From Hymenobacter cellulosilyticus (GTDB lineage Bacteria; Bacteroidota; Bacteroidia; Cytophagales; Hymenobacteraceae), in NCBI RefSeq assembly GCF_022919215.1, contig NZ_CP095046.1, positions 1,602,501 through 1,666,500 on the forward strand: 64,000 bases of DNA. The letters are read 5' to 3'. Positions 57,730 through 64,000 of the stretch are shown piece by piece. How positions within the stretch are numbered: position 1 is the stretch's first letter; each line of letters opens with the position of its first letter. A program made the translations under genes and the position numbers. A model generated the notes under the pieces. It had not been told where the DNA came from. It saw only the letters and a program-made list of their open reading frames with translations, and did no database searches.

Positions 57730-59463
57730 TTAAAAACCCTGCTTAAGCCACTGGCGGAAGCTGGCCTGCTGCTCGGGCGTAGCCGTGGGCAGCTTTTCCA
57801 CTGAATACTTCTGCCAGAACTGTTGCTCGGGGCTGCCCGTCAGCGTCACGGTCAGCAGCCGGTTTTGCCGGAACACGCTGATTTCGTAGCTGGTTGCATT
57901 GTTAGCCAGTAAACTTTGCAGGTTCATATCCACCCGCCGCCCGTTTACGGCCACAATTTCGTCGTCCACGGTCAGAGCGGCAGCAGCCGGAGAACCGGGC
58001 AGGATGTCGGTAACCTCAGTCCGCTCGTTCTTGACCACTGCCCGGAAGCCAAACACGCCCTCCGCCACCGATACATTCGGCTCGGCGTGCAGGGTGCAGC
58101 CCACAAAGCTTAAGGCCTTGTCGAGCGGCTCTTCCAGCGGGGCCGTGCCGTAAATGAACTTGTCGAAGTACGTCTTCATGTCGCGCCCGGCTACTTCCGT
58201 CACGATGCGGATGTAGTCGTCCTCGGTATAGCCGACGCCGGTGAGGCCAAACTCCTCGTACAGCCGGCGCATCACGTCGTCGAGGCTGCGCTGGTGGTTG
58301 CTCAGGCGGCGCAGCGTGAGGTCCAGCAGCAGGGCTACCAGTGCGCCCTTGTGGTATACCGATACCTTTCGGTCGGGCACGCCGGGCTTGTAGCCATCCA
58401 GCCACAGGTCCATGGAGGCATCGGCCAATGATAAATTAAAGCGGCCGTAGTCGTCGTAGTGCTTGCGCAGTACGGTGTTGAGTTCGGCAAAGTACTGCTC
58501 GGCCGTGCGCACGTTGCTGCGGGCCAGCAGATACTCACCGTAATAGGTTGTGATGCCCTCGGCAATGAAACAGGTCCGGAAGTAATTTTCCCGGGTAAAG
58601 TCGTACGGCTGCATTTCGGCCGGCCGGATGCTCTTGATGTTCCAGGTGTGAAACAGCTCGTGGCAGCTCACGCCCAGAAACTCCTTGTACAGTCCTTCGG
58701 TCATGAGCAACTCGGCGGGGCCTAGCACAATCACCGTCGAGTTCATGTGCTCCACGCCGTGGTAGTGCTTGTAGGGCAGAATCTGATTCAGGAAATGGTA
58801 GTCCTGCACCGGAAAGCCGCCAAACAAAGCCAGTTGTTCTTCCGAGAATGCCGCAAAGTCGCGCAGCAGCCGGGGCCAGTCGGGCGTGCACTCACCCTGT
58901 ATCCAGATGGAAAAGGGAATACCCTGCACGGCGTAGGTCTGCTGCACCAGCGTGGGGCTGGCAATCAGCGGAGCGTCTACCAGCTCGTCAAAATTCTTGG
59001 CCTGAAGCGTGTTGGGGGCACTCTGGGGCAGGCCGCAGGCAATCTGCCATCCGTCGGGCAAGGCTAGCTGCAGCTGGCAGGTTTCGGCCTGCCGACCTTC
59101 GGCGTACATAAAGCATTGCACCCCATTGAGGTACAGCTGCGACTCGTCGAGCCAGGAGCCGCCCGCATCCATCTGGTGAGCGTAGAAGCTGTAGCGTACC
59201 CGTACGGTGCGGCCCGCGGCGCCCGTTACCTGCCACCGGTCTTTGGTAAGCTTGCGGTAAGGTAAGGACTCGTTGGTGGCGGCGTCTTCCACTACTACGG
59301 CCTGCACTTTCTGGGCAAAGTTCTGCAGCTCGTAGCGACCCGGCCGCCAAGCCGGCAACTGCAGCTCCAGGGGCCCAGTGGCCGTAGCGGCCACTTCCAG
59401 GGTCATTTGCACCTGCAGGTAAAAGGTAAGCGGATTCTCGAACGAGACGTAGTAGTGAATCAT
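57730..59463 (-). CDS. M61-family glycyl-type aminopeptidase with PDZ domain
   Basis: A 577-residue metallopeptidase with intact frame. The N-terminal beta-sandwich (about 1-165) is followed by the thermolysin-like catalytic domain with GVSCHELFHTWNIKSIRP (HExxH zinc motif, about residue 265) and ENYFRTCFIAEGITTYYGEY with the third ligand glutamate. A PDZ domain follows (about 465-545, GFRAVVKNERTEVTDILPGS). There is no signal peptide, so it appears cytoplasmic, or exported by unclear means. M61 enzymes prefer N-terminal glycine or alanine. The two lipoproteins follow it on the same strand. Confidence 0.92.
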   Translation of the reverse strand: MIHYYVSFENPLTFYLQVQMTLEVAATATGPLELQLPAWRPGRYELQNFAQKVQAVVVEDAATNESLPYRKLTKDRWQVTGAAGRTVRVRYSFYAHQMDAGGSWLDESQLYLNGVQCFMYAEGRQAETCQLQLALPDGWQIACGLPQSAPNTLQAKNFDELVDAPLIASPTLVQQTYAVQGIPFSIWIQGECTPDWPRLLRDFAAFSEEQLALFGGFPVQDYHFLNQILPYKHYHGVEHMNSTVIVLGPAELLMTEGLYKEFLGVSCHELFHTWNIKSIRPAEMQPYDFTRENYFRTCFIAEGITTYYGEYLLARSNVRTAEQYFAELNTVLRKHYDDYGRFNLSLADASMDLWLDGYKPGVPDRKVSVYHKGALVALLLDLTLRRLSNHQRSLDDVMRRLYEEFGLTGVGYTEDDYIRIVTEVAGRDMKTYFDKFIYGTAPLEEPLDKALSFVGCTLHAEPNVSVAEGVFGFRAVVKNERTEVTDILPGSPAAAALTVDDEIVAVNGRRVDMNLQSLLANNATSYEISVFRQNRLLTVTLTGSPEQQFWQKYSVEKLPTATPEQQASFRQWLKQGF

Positions 59464-59565
59464 GGAAAGCAGTACGGAAACAGGTGCAAAGCTACGGGTA
59501 TCGCGCGGGAACCACTGCGCTTTATATTATCTGTTCTACGCAACAAAAGACAGCGGGTAGATGCC

Positions 59566-59573
59566 TATCTTTG
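59566..59573 (+). promoter_or_regulatory. Putative upstream -7 element (TATCTTTG) of rpmH
   Basis: TATCTTTG fits TAnnTTTG about 120 bases ahead of rpmH; it is the first of two tandem candidates. Confidence 0.5.
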
Positions 59574-59626
59574 CCTTGTCCGGCACTGACTTTTTGCGAA
59601 TTAACCGTAAAAAGCTGCCCAAGGCA

Positions 59627-59657
59627 TTGCCTTTTCCAAATCAAGGTCTTACCTTTG
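59627..59657 (+). promoter_or_regulatory. Proximal promoter (TTG-N20-TACCTTTG) of rpmH
   Basis: TACCTTTG at 59650-59657 is preceded by TTG 20 bases upstream and lies 36 bases ahead of rpmH. Confidence 0.65.
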
Positions 59658-59692
59658 CCGGCCATACCTGTCACTGAGTCTCTTACAATATC

Positions 59693-59851
59693 ATGAAACG
59701 TACTTTTCAGCCCTCGCAGCGCAAGCGCCGCAACAAGCACGGCTTCCGTTCACGTATGGAATCCGCTAATGGCCGCAGCGTGCTGGCCCGTCGTCGTGCC
59801 AAAGGCCGTAAGCGCCTGACCGTATCTGACGAAGGAAAACATAAGCGCTAA
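59693..59851 (+). CDS. rpmH: Ribosomal protein L34
   Basis: A 52-residue basic protein of the large ribosomal subunit: [20 protein letters not shown], then [20 protein letters not shown]. The wording matches L34 throughout. It lies immediately ahead of rnpA, the arrangement found in most bacteria, and is driven by two tandem promoter candidates. Confidence 0.97.
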   Translation: MKRTFQPSQRKRRNKHGFRSRMESANGRSVLARRRAKGRKRLTVSDEGKHKR

Positions 59852-59891
59852 CCCGCTGACGGCGCCCGCCGTGTCGCCTTTCTCGGCTCAG

Positions 59892-60307
59892 ATGCCGGGG
59901 CGCGTTCATATTCGTTTCCGAAAGAAGAACACTTGTGCCGGAAAAAGCTCATTGAGGAGCTTTTCGGCCGGGGTTCTTCTTTTGGTTTATACCCCCTGCG
60001 CATTGTGTGGCTGCCGGCCCCGGCGCCTACCTCGGCCCCGCCGCAGGTGCTCGTCAGTGTGTCCAAGCGCAGCTTCAAGCGCGCCGTCGACCGCAACTAC
60101 CTCAAGCGCCTGATGCGCGAAGCTTACCGGCTCAATAAGTACCGGCTGTTGGAAGCTCCCGGTGGGCATCCGGTGGGTACGATGGCTATTATCTACACGG
60201 GCAAGGAAAAAAAGCCTTTCGCGCTGGTAGAAAAAAAATTAATTTCAGGGCTAGAGCGTTTGTTAGCCGATGCAACCCCCGCGCCTGCGGCTGGGTCTGT
60301 CTTGTAA
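59892..60307 (+). CDS. rnpA: Ribonuclease P protein component (one frame break near the start)
   Basis: The protein subunit of RNase P, which matures tRNA 5' ends. It has 138 residues when repaired. The core RNR-type motif appears as SVSKRSFKRAVDRNYLKRLM with REAYRLNKYRL. The first part (FPKEEHLCRKKLIEELFGRG) is in frame with the core but has no start codon as given; one base added in GGGG 59897-59900 connects it to the ATG at 59892, giving MPGARSYSFPKEEHLCRKK. This is better than a TTG start at 59933, which would remove the conserved FPKEE strand. Confidence 0.9.
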
Positions 60308-60335
60308 GCTACTTTTCTCGCTTCTAGCCATTTAT

Positions 60336-62042
60336 ATGCGTAAAACTACCGTTACTGGCTTGCTTCTCGGCGGCGCCGCGCTGCTCGCCTCCTTCCGGAC
60401 CGCCTCAGATAATGAGCGGTACTTCGAAATTGCCAAGAACCTGGACATTTTCGCGACCCTATTTAAGGAGGTAAACACGTTTTACGTGGACGAGGTGACG
60501 CCCGCCAAGCTGGTCAAGACCGGGATTGACGCCATGCTCAAATCCCTGGACCCGTACACCAACTACATTCCCGAGGACGATATTGAGGACTTTCGCACCA
60601 TGACTACCGGGCAGTACGGTGGCATTGGGGCGGTAGTGGTGAAGCGCGGCGGTAAAACCATTGTACAGAGCGCCTACGAAGGCTACCCGGCCCAAAAAGC
60701 TGGTTTGCTGCCCGGTGATGAGATTTTGAGCATCAACGGGGTGAACGTGGAGAAGAAAAACAACTCCGACATCAGCAAGCTGCTCAAGGGGCAGGCCAAC
60801 TCGACCGTGAAGCTGGAAGTGACCCGCTACGGGCAGGAAAAGCCGATGGAGCTCAACATTACCCGCGACAAAATTCAGGTTGACAATGTACCGTACTACG
60901 GCATGTTGTCGGGCGACGTGGGATATTTCCAGCTCGGCAGCTTCACCGTGGATGCCGGCAAGGAAGTGCGCATGGCCGTGGGCAAGCTCAAGGAAATGGG
61001 CGCCAAGAAAATCGTGTTCGATATTCGTGACAACCCCGGCGGCTTGCTCAACGAAGCAGTAAACATCTCCAACGTCTTCGTCGATAAAGGCACCGATGTG
61101 GTGAGCACCAAGGGTAAAGTCACGGAGTGGAATAAAACCTACAAGGCCCTCGACGCTCCGCTCGATACCCAGATTCCGGTGGTCATTATCACCAGCAGCC
61201 GTTCGGCCTCGGCCTCCGAAATCGTGTCGGGCGTACTGCAGGACTACGACCGGGCCGTGGTGGTTGGGGAGCGGACTTTCGGCAAGGGCCTGGTGCAGGC
61301 TACCCGGCCGCTGAGCTACAACTCCCAGCTGAAAGTGACGACGGCCAAATACTACATTCCTAGCGGCCGCTGTATTCAGGAAATCGACTATGCCCACCGC
61401 GCCGACGACGGGACGCTGGGCAAGTTTCCGGACTCGCTGCGTACGGCTTTCAAAACCCAGAGCGGCCGTATCGTGTACGACGGCGGCGGCGTGGCGCCCG
61501 ACGTGGAAGTACAGGAAAAGGAAATTGCTGACATCACCCGGGTATTGCTGCAGAAAAACTACCTGTTCGACTTCGCCACCCGCTACCGGGCCGAACACCC
61601 GACCATTGCCTCAGCCCGGGAGTTTCAGCTTTCGGATGCCGACTACCAGAAGTTTGTGCAGTACCTCAACGGTAAGGACATCAACTACAGCACCGACGTG
61701 GAAAAGAGCCTGACTGACCTGGTGAAAAAAGCCAAGGAGGAAAAGCACTTCGACGACGTGAAAGCCGAAATCGAAGCCATTCGCAAGAAGGTGTCGACCA
61801 ATAAGAGCAATGACCTGACCCGCTTTAAGCCCGAAATCCGGGAGCTACTGGAGCAGGAAATCGTGTCGCGCTACTACTTCCAGAAAGGCAGCATCGAGGC
61901 CAGCTTCGACGACGACCCGAATATTCTCACCGCCATGCAGGTCATCAACGATGCCCCGCGCTACGCTGCCCTGCTCAAGCCCGGCACGCCGGAGGCCAAG
62001 ACCCGGCCCGAAGCCAACCGCAAGACGGCAGGAGGGAAGTAA
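60336..62042 (+). CDS. S41-family C-terminal processing peptidase
   Basis: A 568-residue periplasmic serine protease of the CtpA/Prc family. The signal segment (MRKTTVTGLLLGGAALLASF) is followed by a helical N-domain, a PDZ domain (about 85-170, GQYGGIGAVVVKRGGKTIVQ and ILSINGVNVEKKN), and the catalytic core with FDIRDNPGGLLNEAVNI, ITSSRSASASEIVSGVLQDY (nucleophile Ser in the SASASE element) and GERTFGKGLVQA (catalytic Lys). A helical C-terminal domain of about 150 residues follows. The gene starts 28 bases after rnpA. Likely role: trimming of envelope or cell-wall proteins. Confidence 0.93.
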   Translation: MRKTTVTGLLLGGAALLASFRTASDNERYFEIAKNLDIFATLFKEVNTFYVDEVTPAKLVKTGIDAMLKSLDPYTNYIPEDDIEDFRTMTTGQYGGIGAVVVKRGGKTIVQSAYEGYPAQKAGLLPGDEILSINGVNVEKKNNSDISKLLKGQANSTVKLEVTRYGQEKPMELNITRDKIQVDNVPYYGMLSGDVGYFQLGSFTVDAGKEVRMAVGKLKEMGAKKIVFDIRDNPGGLLNEAVNISNVFVDKGTDVVSTKGKVTEWNKTYKALDAPLDTQIPVVIITSSRSASASEIVSGVLQDYDRAVVVGERTFGKGLVQATRPLSYNSQLKVTTAKYYIPSGRCIQEIDYAHRADDGTLGKFPDSLRTAFKTQSGRIVYDGGGVAPDVEVQEKEIADITRVLLQKNYLFDFATRYRAEHPTIASAREFQLSDADYQKFVQYLNGKDINYSTDVEKSLTDLVKKAKEEKHFDDVKAEIEAIRKKVSTNKSNDLTRFKPEIRELLEQEIVSRYYFQKGSIEASFDDDPNILTAMQVINDAPRYAALLKPGTPEAKTRPEANRKTAGGK

Positions 62043-62064
62043 AGCTTCATGAATTGTAAAGCAT

Positions 62065-62101
62065 GAAAAAGCAGCCTCATCTTGGGGCTGCTTTTATTTT
62101 T
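62065..62101 (+). terminator. Intrinsic terminator after the S41 peptidase
   Basis: AAAAAGCAGCC and GGCTGCTTTTA form a hairpin with T-rich tail. Confidence 0.82.
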
Positions 62102-62115
62102 AAATACGTATTCAA

Positions 62116-62646
62116 ATGGGTGATTTTACGCTTCGGGTCAAGCACTGGCAGGTGTTTTTGGGTACTATGCTCTTAATGCTGGTAGGAAACCTGACCATCG
62201 AAGATTCCACGTTGGCCTCGGCCACATTAAGTGCAATAGGGTATTGTATTTTTTCCGCTTGGCTTGCCTTGATAGGTAATTCGCTTTTCCCTTTTTTGCC
62301 CCGAAAGGCTGAGTATAATCTGACCTGGTTTCTCATCGATGTGGCCGTAGGAGTTGTAGCCCGGGCTGCCGTTATCATCTTAACCGATGAGCGTAGTTTC
62401 CAAGCGGCTGGTTTACCAGCAGTAGCACTGCTTTATATAATCTTCGCACAGCTGCATGGCCCTTGGTTTTTAGCAGTGAGCTTGGTTGCTATTGAGAAGC
62501 AGCGCGAACCGGAATTTGGCTCATATTTCGGCACATTGCTGCTGTTCTTATTCTGGCCGGTTGGTCTCTGGGTGTTGCAGCCGCGGCTCAACAAAGTTTG
62601 GCAGGATAGGCAGGCTGGTTTGCCAAGTGTGGAGAAAATAGCCTGA
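62116..62646 (+). CDS. Multi-span inner-membrane protein of unknown function
   Basis: A 176-residue protein with about five hydrophobic segments (residues about 12-28, 36-55, 73-92, 100-122 and 130-152) and a charged C-terminus. No motif is recognised. It is visibly poorer in GC than its neighbours (many TTT, TTA and ATA codons), which hints at an accessory or recently gained gene. It stands between the S41 terminator and the tsaB promoter. Confidence 0.6.
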   Translation: MGDFTLRVKHWQVFLGTMLLMLVGNLTIEDSTLASATLSAIGYCIFSAWLALIGNSLFPFLPRKAEYNLTWFLIDVAVGVVARAAVIILTDERSFQAAGLPAVALLYIIFAQLHGPWFLAVSLVAIEKQREPEFGSYFGTLLLFLFWPVGLWVLQPRLNKVWQDRQAGLPSVEKIA

Positions 62647-62681
62647 ACCGGCAGAAAATACCTGCTTCCGCGTTCCGGCTG

Positions 62682-62689
62682 TACCTTTG
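62682..62689 (+). promoter_or_regulatory. Putative -7 element (TACCTTTG) of tsaB
   Basis: TACCTTTG ends only 4 bases before the tsaB ATG. If used, the message would have almost no leader. Confidence 0.5.
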
Positions 62690-62693
62690 TCTT

Positions 62694-63386
62694 ATGTCCA
62701 CGCTCATTCTTTCCCTGGAAACATCTTCTCCAGTCTGCTCCGTAGCCCTTCACCGCGACGGGCAGCTGCTGGGTCAATCGGAGTTGCGGCTGGAAAAGTC
62801 GCACTCCTCGCACCTGAGCTTGCTGATTCAGCAGCTGCTGGATAATACCAACTCGACCTTACAGAATCTGTCGGCCGTGGCCGTGTCCGACGGGCCGGGT
62901 TCCTACACCGGGTTGCGCATTGGGGCGGCCGCGGCCAAGGGCCTATGCTATGCCCTGGATATTCCCCTCATTGCCGTGAGTACGCTGCAGGCCCTGGCCC
63001 AGCAAGTAGCCGCCTTTACACCGCCGGCCGAAGACGTGCTGTTTTGCCCCATGCTCGACGCCCGCCGGATGGAAGTTTACAGTGCCCTCTATACCCACGA
63101 AGGGCAGGAGGTGCTGGCGCCGGCCCCGCTTATTCTGGATTCTGAAACATTGGCCGAACAATTAGCCCACCACCGCTTGTTATTCTTTGGTAACGGTGCC
63201 GCCAAATTCGCCCCGCTTCTGAATACGCCCCACGCGGGTTTCCTGACTGCTATCGAGCCGTCGGCCATTGCCGTCGGAACGTTGGCTTATCAGGCTTTCC
63301 AGCGGCAGGATTTTCGGGACGTGGCCTACTACGAGCCGTTTTATTTAAAGGAAGTACACACCACCACGCCCAAGGCTAGAGCTTAG
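62694..63386 (+). CDS. tsaB: tRNA threonylcarbamoyladenosine biosynthesis protein TsaB
   Basis: The partner of TsaD in making t6A37 on tRNAs that read ANN codons. It has 230 residues. The ASKHA N-lobe is clear: ILSLETSSPVCSVALHRDGQ, ELRLEKSHSSHLSLLIQQLL, VAVSDGPGSYTGLRIGAAAA and CPMLDARRMEVYSALY. TsaB lacks the metal site of TsaD, as here. The frame is intact. Confidence 0.95.
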   Translation: MSTLILSLETSSPVCSVALHRDGQLLGQSELRLEKSHSSHLSLLIQQLLDNTNSTLQNLSAVAVSDGPGSYTGLRIGAAAAKGLCYALDIPLIAVSTLQALAQQVAAFTPPAEDVLFCPMLDARRMEVYSALYTHEGQEVLAPAPLILDSETLAEQLAHHRLLFFGNGAAKFAPLLNTPHAGFLTAIEPSAIAVGTLAYQAFQRQDFRDVAYYEPFYLKEVHTTTPKARA

Positions 63387-63473
63387 ATTCTGAAGCAGAA
63401 CGTAGAGCTACTAGACTTCGCCATCTTAAAAAGCTGTCTACGCTCTTATTTCTGAGCTCTTACATATATAAAC

Positions 63474-63989
63474 ATGGAAGATTTCGTCAACCGCGTTGCG
63501 CAAAGCGCCCTGACCACGCTCAACCTGGAGGAGTTTATTCATCCTGGGGAGCGGGTCGTGTATGACATCAAGGAAAACCTCTTTCACGGCCTGATGCTGC
63601 GCGAAAAGGATTTCCGGGAATTCATCAAAACCCACGACTGGAGCCAGTACGACGGTAAGAACGTGGCCATCATCTGCTCGGCCGACGCCATTGTGCCCAC
63701 CTGGGCCTACATGCTGCTGGCCTCCAAGCTCCAGCACCACGCCCACCGCTACGTGTTCGGCAACCTGGAAGCTCTGGAGCAGGAGCTTTTCCACGAGGCC
63801 ATTGCCGGCATCAACCCCGAGGATTTCCGCGACGCCAAGCTGGTTATTAAAGGCTGCGGCAATATTCCCGTACCGACCTACGCCTACGTGGCCATTATGC
63901 AGAAACTGCTGCCCGTGGCGTCCAGCATTATGTACGGGGAGCCGTGCAGCACCGTGCCCCTCTACAAGCGCCCCAAAGTGCAGGCTTAG
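63474..63989 (+). CDS. DUF2480 family protein
   Basis: A 171-residue cytoplasmic protein. NRVAQSALTTLNLEEF, DIKENLFHGLMLREKDFRE, AIICSADAIVPTWAYMLLAS, KLVIKGCGNIPVPTYAYVAI and MYGEPCSTVPLYKR match DUF2480, a family that I know mainly from Bacteroidota. The conserved Cys and Asp/His residues (CSADA, KGCG, GEPC) could bind metal. Function unknown. It sits 87 bases behind tsaB. The frame is intact and it ends 11 bases before the window edge. Confidence 0.85.
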   Translation: MEDFVNRVAQSALTTLNLEEFIHPGERVVYDIKENLFHGLMLREKDFREFIKTHDWSQYDGKNVAIICSADAIVPTWAYMLLASKLQHHAHRYVFGNLEALEQELFHEAIAGINPEDFRDAKLVIKGCGNIPVPTYAYVAIMQKLLPVASSIMYGEPCSTVPLYKRPKVQA

Positions 63990-64000
63990 CCCAAGGCTTA

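Noticed and set aside
60459..61598. Minus-strand frame of 379 codons opposite the S41 peptidase
   Set aside because: Antisense to a clear PDZ/S41 protease; no independent motif.

Overview
The window reads as a piece of a Bacteroidota chromosome, most likely a Hymenobacter-type member of the Cytophagales. This is inferred from high GC with leucine- and alanine-rich proteins, start sites without Shine-Dalgarno sequences, promoters of the TAnnTTTG (-7) type, SusC/Oar-like TonB-dependent receptors, many PorT-like outer-membrane beta-barrels, type IX secretion (T9SS) C-terminal tails, and family-specific genes such as DUF2480 and YifB/ComM. The content is mostly core and housekeeping.

Layout: an Oar-like TonB receptor cut by the left edge (1-2865); uvrA; a DUF2251 protein; a siderophore module (PepSY reductase plus TonB receptor, 6856-10584); a TspO-like membrane protein, tpiA, a DUF6150-like protein, an OmpA lipoprotein and prmA; a giant exported protein of about 1780 residues (15189-20533); plsY; a NarL-type two-component pair (22082-24787); an M20 dipeptidase; four consecutive outer-membrane beta-barrels (26707-30061); a PagL-like lipid A deacylase; pyrD; tRNA-Lys; an accessory stretch holding a decayed O6-methylguanine methyltransferase and purE/purK with betaproteobacterial look (33062-35304); pyrC and pyrB behind a candidate structured RNA; a T9SS-exported SBBP-repeat protein; yifB/comM; a gmhA-ABC transporter cluster; a Rieske lipoprotein; a Wzi-like barrel; a FemAB-like protein with upp; a second T9SS-exported protein; a DEAD-box helicase; tRNA-His; a PfkB-family kinase; two paralogous lipoproteins; an M61 peptidase; and rpmH-rnpA-ctpA followed by tsaB and a DUF2480 protein.

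The dominant technical feature is about 28 reading-frame breaks in 18 genes. Nearly every one is repaired by adding a single base to a short homopolymer, usually three to five G or C. I read these as sequence errors rather than biology and annotate the affected genes as whole CDSs with corrected lengths. The best candidates for new biology are the roughly 173-nt structured RNA upstream of pyrB, the giant exported protein, and the foreign-looking purEK/ogt-remnant segment beside tRNA-Lys. I see no CRISPR array, phage or intact insertion sequence.
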